Shown: positions 43,737 through 51,795 of the stretch, in pieces
How the letters are laid out: each line of letters begins with the position of its first letter
Position numbering within the stretch: position 1 is the stretch's first letter
Source: Bacteroidota bacterium
GTDB taxonomy: Bacteria > Bacteroidota > Ignavibacteria > Ignavibacteriales > Ignavibacteriaceae
Direction: 5' to 3'
DNA: 61,329 nucleotides
Assembly (NCBI GenBank): GCA_022562275.1
Contig: JADFPP010000009.1
Span: 1 to 61,329, forward strand
The notes under the pieces: generated by a model
Seen by the model: the letters and a program-made list of their open reading frames with translations, nothing else
The model's database searches: none
Told to the model about the DNA's origin: nothing
Program-made: the position numbers and the translations under genes

Positions 43737-44054
43737 CTATATACAACCTTTAGGTTTTGGTAAGCCAGCTATTCTAGCAGCTTTTTTTACCGGACCTTTA
43801 GGGAATAATTGATAAAACTCTTTTGTATTTACACCGCTTTCTTTTGTTAATTTGCGTATAGATGGCGCATCACCTTTATCTTCAAATTCTTTGCGCATAA
43901 AATTTATTACCATCCAATGACGTTCGGTTAATTTTTCAATGCCTTCCACTTTAGCCAGTTCAATAGCAATTTCTTCATTCCAATCAGTCATATTTTTAAG
44001 ATTGCCGTCTGCATCCAACTCTAATTGTTTTCCCAGGAATTCTATTGATCCCAT
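43737..44054 (-). CDS. TusE/DsrC-family sulfur relay protein lacking CysB
   Basis: 105 aa. Complete DsrC fold: ELDADGNLKNMTDWNEEIA, LTERHWMVINFMRKEFED, YQLFPKGPVKKAARIAGLPKPKGCI. The penultimate cysteine (CysA) of the flexible arm is present. Eleven residues before it, DsrC of dissimilatory sulfur metabolism has a second cysteine (KACRIAGLP); here it is alanine. A single-cysteine arm is the TusE-type state, used for sulfur relay rather than trisulfide formation with DsrAB. Same strand as the DsrE-like gene. Confidence 0.9.
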   Translation of the reverse strand: MGSIEFLGKQLELDADGNLKNMTDWNEEIAIELAKVEGIEKLTERHWMVINFMRKEFEDKGDAPSIRKLTKESGVNTKEFYQLFPKGPVKKAARIAGLPKPKGCI

Positions 44055-44185
44055 TTTTATTAACCCTTATTTAATTTGACTGTGTTTCGTTTATTTTTTT
44101 TAGTGGATAATTATTCTGCTTCTCTTACCTCATCAAAAGGTGCTGATTCACTGGCAAAAGAATTGTTTTTATGCTTGTGTTCATT

Positions 44186-45346
44186 TCAAAATATCATATC
44201 ATCTGAATAGTAACGACGAACGGGTGATCTAAGATTATACCCGGAAGACATAACCTCGCCGTATGCACCGGTTGTTCTAATTGCAATAATATCACCTCTT
44301 TTTGTCTGTGGAAGCATAACTGCTTTTCCAAATGTATCAGAGGATTCGCATATAGGACCCACGACATCATAACGTTCCGGTAAACCTTTAGAAATTAAAT
44401 TTTCAATTTTATGATAGGATTGATAAAGAGCCGGTCGCATCAGTTCTGTCATCCCTGCATCAAGAATGGCGAAATTTGTGTTAATTCCTTTTTTGATAAA
44501 AATAACTTTTGAAATAAGTGAACCGCATTGAGCAACAATTGCTCTGCCTATTTCGAAATGAACTTTTTGATTTGCATGAATTTCTAAAAACTTATGAAAA
44601 ATTTCAATAAATGATTTAAAATCAGGAATGCTGTATTTTTGAGGTTCCTTATAATCTACTCCTAATCCACCGCCAACATTAATATGCTGAAGTTCTATAT
44701 TGTGATCATTAAACCAATGCTGCATTTCATTAACTCTAATACACAAACCCCTAAAGATTTCCAGATCAGTTATTTGTGATCCAATGTGAAAATGTAACCC
44801 GGTAAGTTTCAGGTTATTTAATTCTTTCAGCTTGTTTAATATTTCATCAAGCTGCCATGTGTTAATTCCGAATTTATTTTCCTCCAAACCGGTTGTAATA
44901 TAATGGTGTGTTTTTGCATTTATGTTTGGGTTGATTCGCAGAGCAACATTAATGATTTTCTCCACATTCTTTGCTAACTGATTAATTACTTCAAGTTCCT
45001 GCATTGATTCACAATTTATACAAAAGATGTTGGTCTTAATTGCAAGGTTAATTTCTTCATCGGTTTTACCCACACCGGCAAACACAATATCTTCAGCAAT
45101 AAACCCGGTATCAATTGATCTTAAAATTTCATTTCCACTAACACAATCAACACCCATCTTGTTTTTTCTTATTATCTCAAGTATCCTTTTATTGGAATTG
45201 GCTTTAAGTGCATAATGAATAATAAATTTATATTTGGAAGCTTCTTTATTCAATACTTCAATTGTTTTTTTTAGAAGTTCTAAATCGTAATAGTAAAACG
45301 GGGTTTTAATAGTATTGAATTTATTTATAAGTTTTTTATTAAACAT
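44186..45346 (-). CDS. lysA: Diaminopimelate decarboxylase
   Basis: 386 aa, fold type III PLP enzyme. PLP lysine in FIIHYALKANSNKRIL, LTGLHFHIGSQITDLEIF, NVGGGLGVDY, EIGRAIVAQCGSLIS, and C-terminal GPICESSDTFGKAVMLP with the substrate cysteine. Last step of lysine synthesis. Five bases after lysC in the same direction. Confidence 0.94.
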   Translation of the reverse strand: MFNKKLINKFNTIKTPFYYYDLELLKKTIEVLNKEASKYKFIIHYALKANSNKRILEIIRKNKMGVDCVSGNEILRSIDTGFIAEDIVFAGVGKTDEEINLAIKTNIFCINCESMQELEVINQLAKNVEKIINVALRINPNINAKTHHYITTGLEENKFGINTWQLDEILNKLKELNNLKLTGLHFHIGSQITDLEIFRGLCIRVNEMQHWFNDHNIELQHINVGGGLGVDYKEPQKYSIPDFKSFIEIFHKFLEIHANQKVHFEIGRAIVAQCGSLISKVIFIKKGINTNFAILDAGMTELMRPALYQSYHKIENLISKGLPERYDVVGPICESSDTFGKAVMLPQTKRGDIIAIRTTGAYGEVMSSGYNLRSPVRRYYSDDMIF

Positions 45347-45351
45347 AATCT

Positions 45352-46659
45352 TTAAAATAAATCATTCAGTGAGATTAATGCATTCTTCTTATCAATAGAA
45401 TTTATAAGAATTGAAATGTTATGCCTGCTGCCGCCGAATGATATCATTCTTATAGAAAAATTTTTTAATGCTTCGAACACTTTGTTTATATAACCTTTTT
45501 GCTCAATTATATTATGACCCACCACACAAAGTATTACCATGTCATCATTAACTTCAACATTACCGTATTTATTAAGCTCTGTTACTATCTGATTCAGATA
45601 TGTTTTATTATCGATGGTGACTGAAACAGCAATTTCAGAAGTCGTAATCATATCAATAGGTGTTTTGTAGCTCTCAAACACCTCGAACACCTTTCTCATA
45701 AAACCGTAAGCAAGCAGCATCCTTCCAGATTTTATTTTAATAACAGTAATCCCATCCTTTACTGCAACTCCTTTTATTCCCTTGCCCTCGGCACCCGATT
45801 TAATAATCGTTCCCGGTTCAGAGGGATTTAAAGTATTTTTTAAATGTACCTGAATGTCTTTAAGCTTTGCCGGAAACACACTCGACGGATGTAAAATTTT
45901 AGCACCAAAGTACGCAAGCTCTGCTGCTTCATCGAATGAAAGATATGGAATTGGGTACGTGTTTTTAACATACCGTGGGTCGTTGTTGTGGAAACCGCTA
46001 ATATCTGTCCAGATTTGAATCTCTTCAACTTCTAAAGCTGCACCAATAAGTGATGCCGAATAGTCGCTGCCACCGCGTTTAAGATTGTCAATTTCACCGT
46101 ACATATTTCTGCAAATGTAACCCTGCGTTATAAATAAATTACAATCACTATACTTTTTAAGTTCACGTTTAAGATTTTCTTCAATGTAATAATTATCGGG
46201 CTCTGTGTTTGTATTAATTCTCATAAAGTTAAGTGCCGGCAGAAGAACAGAATTAATTTTATGCTCGAGGAGGTAATTATGAAAAAGGGCGGTTGAGATT
46301 AATTCACCTTGAGCAAGAACAGCTCTCTCTTCGTGAATAGAAAATAAATCCCTTGTAAAAGAACTTATATAATCGAAATGATAATTAATTAACTCTTTAC
46401 CTTTTTGTTTATACTCTAAATCCGTATATAACTCATCAACTACAGTTAGATAATCCAGTTCGAGATTTTTTATCATTTCGGCTGCTTCTTTATTTTCCTT
46501 TTTATGTAACTTATCAGTTATTTCAATGAGAATATTCGTTGTGCCGGACATTGCCGAGAGTACAACTATTTTCTTTTCCTCATTATTAATAATGTTTGCA
46601 ACACTTTTCATTCTTTCAGCAGTCTCCAACGAGGTACCGCCAAACTTTAACACTTTCAT
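45352..46659 (-). CDS. lysC: Aspartate kinase (monofunctional)
   Basis: 435 aa. Begins MKVLKFGGTSLETAERM (KFGGTS nucleotide motif), then the active-site region ITQGYICRNMYGEIDNLKRG with GGSDYSASLIGAAL, and DISGFHNNDPRYV. Two ACT domains fill the C-terminal 150 residues (ITTSEIAVSVTID, VVGHNIIEQKGYI), giving feedback control by lysine or threonine. Phosphorylates aspartate at the head of the lysine and threonine pathway. Upstream is a divergent gap with a perfect inverted repeat; no lysine riboswitch is recognisable. Confidence 0.94.
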   Translation of the reverse strand: MKVLKFGGTSLETAERMKSVANIINNEEKKIVVLSAMSGTTNILIEITDKLHKKENKEAAEMIKNLELDYLTVVDELYTDLEYKQKGKELINYHFDYISSFTRDLFSIHEERAVLAQGELISTALFHNYLLEHKINSVLLPALNFMRINTNTEPDNYYIEENLKRELKKYSDCNLFITQGYICRNMYGEIDNLKRGGSDYSASLIGAALEVEEIQIWTDISGFHNNDPRYVKNTYPIPYLSFDEAAELAYFGAKILHPSSVFPAKLKDIQVHLKNTLNPSEPGTIIKSGAEGKGIKGVAVKDGITVIKIKSGRMLLAYGFMRKVFEVFESYKTPIDMITTSEIAVSVTIDNKTYLNQIVTELNKYGNVEVNDDMVILCVVGHNIIEQKGYINKVFEALKNFSIRMISFGGSRHNISILINSIDKKNALISLNDLF

Positions 46660-46818
46660 AACTTTAATTTATTTTATAATTCAAAAAAACTCCCCAAAAA
46701 TTTTAACTATAAAGGTGTGTTAATTTAAACATTTATGTCGGGAAATGTTATTCCCCCGCATCATAGGGCAGGGGTTTATTTTGTTTAAATGATTATCGAA
46801 TAATGATTAACGAATTTT

Positions 46819-46843
46819 GAATGATGATTTTAATTCATCATTC
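46819..46843. promoter_or_regulatory. Perfect 9-bp inverted repeat in lysC-dodecin divergent gap
   Basis: GAATGATGA - TTTTAAT - TCATCATTC. Lies about 160 bp from lysC and 75 bp from dodecin. Could be an operator for either gene or a repeat scar; the region also holds CCCC/GGGG arms at 46752-46774. Confidence 0.45.
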
Positions 46844-46917
46844 GGTGTGCATTATTCTATATATTGATAGTATATTTTAATTCAATACAATTATTATTAT
46901 TTATGAGGAGGTAACTT

Positions 46918-47130
46918 ATGGCAGACAGCATTTATAAAGTTATTGAGCTTGTTGGTACAAGCAGCGTTTCCTGGGAAGACGCAGCTAAAAATGTAGTTGA
47001 GAGGGCTGGCAAAACACTTAAAGATCTTAGAGTGGCTGAGGTAGTTGAGCAGGATTTAAAAATTGAAGATGAAAAAGTCGTGGCTTATCGTACAAAGTTA
47101 AGATTGTCATTCCGCTTCCATGATGAATAA
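46918..47130 (+). CDS. Dodecin-family flavin-binding protein
   Basis: 70 aa. Typical dodecin sequence: YKVIELVGTSSVSWEDAAKNVVERAG, then VAEVVEQDLKIEDEKVVAYRTKLRLSFRF. Forms hollow dodecamers that store flavin or, in some bacteria, coenzyme A. Excellent ribosome binding site GGAGG six bases before the ATG. Confidence 0.93.
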   Translation: MADSIYKVIELVGTSSVSWEDAAKNVVERAGKTLKDLRVAEVVEQDLKIEDEKVVAYRTKLRLSFRFHDE

Positions 47131-47146
47131 ATATCAGGGCTTTTCA

Positions 47147-47237
47147 GATGAAACGAGTCCCGATGAACCTGCCTGTCCGGTAGGCAGGTCGGGACGAGTT
47201 CCATATGACCAAAACAAGAAATTATAAACATATGAAA
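47147..47237 (+). repeat. Leader repeat copy B with internal palindrome
   Basis: Begins GATGAAACGAGTCCCGA, has a CCTGCCT-N7-AGGCAGG hairpin, then TCGGGACGAGTTCC and the block ATATGACCAAAACAAG AAATTATAAACATATGAAA. The last ATG is the start of the Mth938-like gene. The right 42 bp are almost the same as 4614-4655 on the other strand, and the left end matches 21764. Confidence 0.8.
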
Positions 47238-47594
47238 CCCAGAATTGATAGTACATCTTTTGGATCAATTACCATAGAAGGGTTGGTCTTCGATCACGAT
47301 GTCTTCATCAACCTGAACGGAGAAGTTAATAAGCGGAAGAAGAAATTATCGAAAAAGCATTTCGGTACTTCTCATATAATTTCTCTTGAAGAAGCCAAAT
47401 ATATTTACGAAGAAGGTGCCGAAAAAATTTTAATTGGCAGCGGACAAACAGGAATGGTAAGACTTTCAGATGAAGCTTCTAAGTTCTTCGACCAAAAGAA
47501 CTGCAATGTTTTTATTATACCAACCGGCACTGCAATTGAAAAATGGAATAAGGAATCTGGTTCTGTAATTGGATTATTTCATTTAACGTGTTGA
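47232..47594 (+). CDS. Mth938-like domain protein
   Basis: 120 aa from the second ATG; the longer frame adds the repeat-encoded MTKTRNYKH. Single domain: IDSTSFGSITIEGLVFDHDV, GTSHIISLEEAKYIYEEGAEKILIGSGQTG and IPTGTAIEKWNKESGSVIGLFHLTC. Matches the MTH938/NDUFAF3-like fold found across bacteria and in a mitochondrial complex I assembly factor; biochemical role unknown. Preceded by a palindromic repeat and not in an operon. Confidence 0.78.
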   Translation: MKPRIDSTSFGSITIEGLVFDHDVFINLNGEVNKRKKKLSKKHFGTSHIISLEEAKYIYEEGAEKILIGSGQTGMVRLSDEASKFFDQKNCNVFIIPTGTAIEKWNKESGSVIGLFHLTC

Positions 47595-47650
47595 GGAAAT
47601 CTTTTTACAGCCCGAATTTTTATCAATTCTAATAATCACTCAAATAGAAA

Positions 47651-47735
47651 GAGGCTCTCTCAAAAGTTCTGGTTTTTGTGTCATTCCCGTGTAAACCTGT
47701 CTTACGAACAGGCGGTAAAATATTAAAATTCTTAG
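47651..47735. repeat. Solo IS-like end plus palindromic repeat
   Basis: GAGGCTCTCTCAAAAGT resembles the ends of the mini-element at 43023. TGTCATTCCCGTG follows, then the hairpin CCTGT-CTTACGA-ACAGG (47696-47712). Fills the gap between two convergent genes. Confidence 0.5.
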
Positions 47736-47780
47736 ATTTATTAATACCAGAAAACTTACGGTATTTTAAATAGTACTATT

Positions 47781-48155
47781 CTATTTTTCCGAACTGTCCT
47801 GTTCTGTTTCTCCCTTCCAGCCAATAATTCCTGGCTGCAGATGGCATACGTTTTTAAAGCCCATTTTCAGCATGTGATTTCCTGCGTGAAAACTCCTGCT
47901 ACCGCTTCGGCAGTAAAGATAATAATTTTTATTTCTATCAAGTTTATCAAGTTCCGGAATAAAAAAGGGGCTTGCAATATCAATCAATAATGAATTTGGA
48001 ATTCGTAACATTTTATTTTCCATAGTAGTTCTTACATCAATTAGTACAGCGTTTTCATCTTCCTTTATCATCTTTTCAAAAGATTCTGCATCAACGTTTT
48101 CAACGGTATTAACTTTTTCATTTTTATGCCTGTTCGAAAACATATCCTTAAACAT
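47781..48155 (-). CDS. Rhodanese-like sulfurtransferase
   Basis: 124 aa, single rhodanese domain: ENAVLIDVRTTMENKMLRIP, then active-site cysteine in YYLYCRSGSRSFHAGNHM and GFKNVCHLQPGIIGWKGE. A six-residue loop after the cysteine is the sulfurtransferase form. The first 25 residues are polar and basic, with no signal peptide. May feed sulfane sulfur to the DsrE/DsrC-like carriers 4 kb away, inferred from function only. Confidence 0.88.
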   Translation of the reverse strand: MFKDMFSNRHKNEKVNTVENVDAESFEKMIKEDENAVLIDVRTTMENKMLRIPNSLLIDIASPFFIPELDKLDRNKNYYLYCRSGSRSFHAGNHMLKMGFKNVCHLQPGIIGWKGETEQDSSEK

Positions 48156-48431
48156 TCAATCTCCTTAACCGCGTTTTATAAAGAATGGAATTCCTTAATC
48201 ACTCAAATCCCAAGGTTTAAAGAAAAGCTGATTTAAAATTTTATCAAAAACGGAATTGAAATATAGTTGCATAGATGAAATTAAACAATTATAATCATTA
48301 TCTTATAATAATATTGAACGCATTATTCTCACTATTAAGTGGAGATTTATTTGCCCATTTGAATTTATTAAAAAATTAGGATATTCTTGTAACAGAAATT
48401 CTTTCAAAGTTATTTTATCGCGGAGTTATTA

Positions 48432-49118
48432 GTGAAAATATTTTCTTCAATTATTCTATCATTATTATTTTTCTCATCTGGTTACAGTCAAAGCAATTTC
48501 GCAGTTGGTGTGAATGCCGGATTATCACTTCCCGTTGGTCAATTAACTGAATTTTACCAATCAGGGTATAGCGCAAACGGACAGTTTATGTACAATATAA
48601 GTGATCAGTTTATGGCTGTACTTACTGTTGGCTATAGTAAATGGGATGTCGATCAGGATGCATTAAATAAGAAATTAGAAGATCAGGGTAAAACTTTTCG
48701 TTTAGATATTGATTCACAATTCAGAATAATTCCGTTATATATTGGTGCACGATATTATTTAACGAAAGGGAAACATCGTCCATTCTTATCTTTTGATTTT
48801 GGAATATATTCTTATGAATTTAAATTGACTGGAAATATTGTAAATACTATTCAAGGAGCAGATATACCAAGAATTCCAATCCCGGATCAGAAAGAGACGG
48901 GTACCGAATCTACTCTTGCCATTGGACTTGGCTATTTCTATAAATTAAGTAAACACTGGTATCTGGAAATACATTCCAAGTATAATGTTATTACAAATGC
49001 ATTTTCAATTAATGAACCGGACCAGATATATGATCCGGAAGATTCTTCTTCTATTTATGGCTTCAAAGGAGAGTTGGCATTTTTTACTTTTATGGCAGGA
49101 ATTGATTATAGGTTTTAA
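48432..49118 (+). CDS. Outer-membrane beta-barrel protein (OmpX/PorT type)
   Basis: 228 aa, GTG start with GGAG nine bases upstream. Signal peptide 1-19 (LLFFSSGYSQ). Alternating strands: NFAVGVNAGLSLPVGQLTEF, GQFMYNISDQFMAVLTVGYS, RIIPLYIGARYYLTKGKHRP, STLAIGLGYFYKLSKHWYLE, ending with a terminal aromatic GIDYRF. Eight-stranded barrel likely. No specific function can be given. Confidence 0.75.
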   Translation: MKIFSSIILSLLFFSSGYSQSNFAVGVNAGLSLPVGQLTEFYQSGYSANGQFMYNISDQFMAVLTVGYSKWDVDQDALNKKLEDQGKTFRLDIDSQFRIIPLYIGARYYLTKGKHRPFLSFDFGIYSYEFKLTGNIVNTIQGADIPRIPIPDQKETGTESTLAIGLGYFYKLSKHWYLEIHSKYNVITNAFSINEPDQIYDPEDSSSIYGFKGELAFFTFMAGIDYRF

Positions 49119-49445
49119 AGTATTAAAATGATTTCCTATTTAGTTGAAGTTAATTGTAACAAGGTTAAAGACATTTGATTAATATTCTGAGTAATTCTCG
49201 CTGGTCAATATCCAAATTATGGTATGTTGAATAAACTACAAAATAAAAAAGTTTTCCTGATTAGCTTCCTAAAAAAACTCACCCCTCACCATTATTATTA
49301 ATGTTTTAGGGTTAAGCACATAAGTTAATTTTACCTAAATTATCTTTTTTTGACCGATGGGTCAATAAACAGTCTGCAACAGTTTCATCTTTCCTTTTGC
49401 TTCTTTATATTTGTCCAACTTTTTATTAGCAGAATCACCTAATTT
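49119..49445. other. Gap before lpdA with a -7-type promoter box
   Basis: 327 bp without a gene. TATATTTG (TAnnTTTG consensus) at 49406-49413 lies 33 bp before the lpdA start; no well-spaced -33 TTTG is present. The rest is AT-rich. Confidence 0.45.
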
Positions 49446-50849
49446 ATGATAAAACAATACGATATAGCAATTCTTGGCGGAGGTCCCGGAGGATACGTAG
49501 CTGCAATACGTGCCAGTCAGTTGGGTTTCAAGACCGTTGTTATTGATAAAGATAAATTGGGTGGAATTTGTCTGAATTGGGGTTGTATTCCTACAAAATC
49601 GTTATTAAAGAATGCTGAAATATACGATTCGCTAAAAAACCATGGAAAAGATTTTGGAATTACGGCAAAAGAACTCACGTTTGATTTTACTAAGATTATC
49701 GAAAGAAGCAGGAGAATATCAGATAAAATAACAAATAACGTTGAATTGCTTGTAAAAAAGAACAAAGTTGATAGAATAAGAGGATTTGGGAAATTAAAAT
49801 CTAAAAATGAACTTGAAATATTTGACGAAAGTGGAAAGATTATTGAAACAATAAAGTCCGGAAAGTTAATAATCGCCACTGGTGCCAGATCAAAAGTTGT
49901 TCCTTCAATTCCAATTGATGGAAAAATGATCATTACAAGCACCGAAGCAATGATATTACCCAAGCAGCCGAAGGAATTGATAATTATCGGTGCCGGCGCA
50001 ATAGGTATTGAGTTTGCTTATTTTTATTCAGTTTTGGGTACTAAAGTTACGGTGATTGAGATGATGGAGAATATTCTTCCGGTTGAAGATGTCGAAGTGT
50101 CCAAAACATTGGCTAAAAGTTTTAAAAAGAGAAAAATTGAAATATTAACCGGAACCAGCATTGAGAAAGCTGTTATAAAAGGAAAAAAGGTTGAGGTGAC
50201 AATTTCGGTTAATGGTAAAAAGAAAATTTTAAGTGCGGATAAGGTTTTGAATTCAATTGGTGTAACAGGAAATGTTGAAGAATTTGGTTTGGAACAGGTT
50301 GGTGTTGCGTTGTGCAAAGATCACATAAAAGTGAACAAAGAAACTTATGAAACCAACGTAGCGGGAATTTATGCAATTGGTGATGTGATTGGACCGCCGT
50401 GGTTAGCTCACGTTGCTTCTCACGAAGGAATACATTGTGTTGAAGGTATAAAAGGAATCAATAATAATCCGATTGATTACAACAACATTCCCGGTTGTAC
50501 ATATTGTCAGCCGCAGGTTGCCAGCGTAGGATACACAGAAGAAAAAGCAATCGAAGCCGGATACGAAATTAAAATCGGTAGGTTTCCCTTTATGGCAAGT
50601 GGTAAAGCGTTTGCTGTTGGAGAAAGGGAAGGATTTGTTAAACTTATTTTTGGTGCGAAGTATGGTGAATTACTGGGTGCACATATTATCGGTTCGGAAG
50701 CAACCGAGCTAATTGCTGAATTGGTGATGGCAAGAGAGTTGGAAGCAACAGGGGAATCAATATTTAGAACAATTCATGCGCATCCAACTCTATCAGAATC
50801 GATAATGGAAGCCGCAGCCCAGGCATACGGTGAAGCAATACATATTTAA
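49446..50849 (+). CDS. lpdA: Dihydrolipoyl dehydrogenase (E3)
   Basis: 467 aa. FAD site AILGGGPGGYVAAIRASQLG, redox pair in GGICLNWGCIPTKSLL (C-x4-C), NAD site IIGAGAIGIEFAYFYSVLG, AIGDVIGPPWLAHVASHEG and the C-terminal HAHPTLSESIMEAAAQAYG with the catalytic His-Glu pair. Reoxidises dihydrolipoamide of the E2 encoded downstream. First gene of the locus, separated from lipB by a palindromic repeat. Confidence 0.95.
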   Translation: MIKQYDIAILGGGPGGYVAAIRASQLGFKTVVIDKDKLGGICLNWGCIPTKSLLKNAEIYDSLKNHGKDFGITAKELTFDFTKIIERSRRISDKITNNVELLVKKNKVDRIRGFGKLKSKNELEIFDESGKIIETIKSGKLIIATGARSKVVPSIPIDGKMIITSTEAMILPKQPKELIIIGAGAIGIEFAYFYSVLGTKVTVIEMMENILPVEDVEVSKTLAKSFKKRKIEILTGTSIEKAVIKGKKVEVTISVNGKKKILSADKVLNSIGVTGNVEEFGLEQVGVALCKDHIKVNKETYETNVAGIYAIGDVIGPPWLAHVASHEGIHCVEGIKGINNNPIDYNNIPGCTYCQPQVASVGYTEEKAIEAGYEIKIGRFPFMASGKAFAVGEREGFVKLIFGAKYGELLGAHIIGSEATELIAELVMARELEATGESIFRTIHAHPTLSESIMEAAAQAYGEAIHI

Positions 50850-50867
50850 TTTCGTAGTGACTATAAT

Positions 50868-50982
50868 TTGTCACTCTGAATCCCGATTTGTCTGCTTGAA
50901 GAAAGTTTATCGGGATGAAGAGTCTTTTTACAAATTCTAGACAAGATTCTTCTCCCCGATGAATCGGGGATCAGAATGACAA
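50868..50982. repeat. Palindromic intergenic repeat (TGTCA-TCTGA family)
   Basis: Ends TTGTCACTCTGA and TCAGAATGACAA are inverted repeats; inside are CCCGAT/ATCGGG and CCCCGATGAATCGGGG hairpins. No coding. The most complete copy of this family in the window. Confidence 0.82.
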
Positions 50983-51082
50983 TATTAAATTTTGCTATCA
51001 ATGTGTTATTCTCATTGCTGTCCTATAGGCTGGATTTCACGGAATTGACAAACAAGTTGAAATATTAAATTGACTAAAATCT

Positions 51083-51781
51083 ATGACAAATAAAAAACTT
51101 ACATACTGCGATTTAGGAACAATCGATTACAAAGAAACATGGGAATTGCAGCGATATATCTTTGATCAAAGATATAAAAATAAAATTGATGATATTCTTC
51201 TGTTGTTAGAACATCCCCAAACTTATACTTTGGGTAAAACTGCCGACAGACAAAATCTCGTTGGAAATGAAGAATACATTCGTAAAAATAATATATCTGT
51301 TTATGATATTGACAGGGGCGGAGATATTACATATCACGGACCAGGGCAAATTGTTGGTTATCCAATATTTAATTTAAACAACTGGACAAAGGATACACAT
51401 AAATATTTAAGAGCACTCGAAGAGATATTAATTCAAACCTGTGCTGATTACGGTTTGACGGCAAAGAGAAATTCTAAATACACCGGGGTATGGATTGAAG
51501 ATAGAAAAATTGGAGCAATTGGTATAAAAGTAAGCAGATGGATCACGATGCATGGTTTTGCTTTTAATGTTAACACAGATCTTTCTTTATATGATGGTAT
51601 AATTCCCTGCGGTATAAATGATAAAGGTGTAACATCATTAAAAAAAGAACTTAGCAGGGAAATTGATATACAGGAAGTAAAAACCAAAATACTAAATCAT
51701 ACACTAAAAATATTTGAATACGAGAATCTTATGACATCAGATGCTGATAATCTATTTAAAAATGAATTGTTAAATATTTAA
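51083..51781 (+). CDS. lipB: Octanoyltransferase
   Basis: 232 aa. RYKNKIDDILLLLEHPQTYTLG, YDIDRGGDITYHGPGQIVGYP (RGG-xx-T-x-HGPGQ motif), KYTGVWIEDRKIGAIGIKVS with the catalytic lysine, and MHGFAFNVNTDLSLYDGIIPCGI with the catalytic cysteine. Moves octanoyl from acyl carrier protein to lipoyl domains, the first step before lipA. 14 bp before the E1 gene. Confidence 0.95.
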   Translation: MTNKKLTYCDLGTIDYKETWELQRYIFDQRYKNKIDDILLLLEHPQTYTLGKTADRQNLVGNEEYIRKNNISVYDIDRGGDITYHGPGQIVGYPIFNLNNWTKDTHKYLRALEEILIQTCADYGLTAKRNSKYTGVWIEDRKIGAIGIKVSRWITMHGFAFNVNTDLSLYDGIIPCGINDKGVTSLKKELSREIDIQEVKTKILNHTLKIFEYENLMTSDADNLFKNELLNI

Positions 51782-51795
51782 CCCGAAAGGATTTT

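Noticed and set aside
46660-46917. Possible lysine riboswitch before lysC
   Set aside because: No conserved L-box core or long structured leader is recognisable; only simple inverted repeats.
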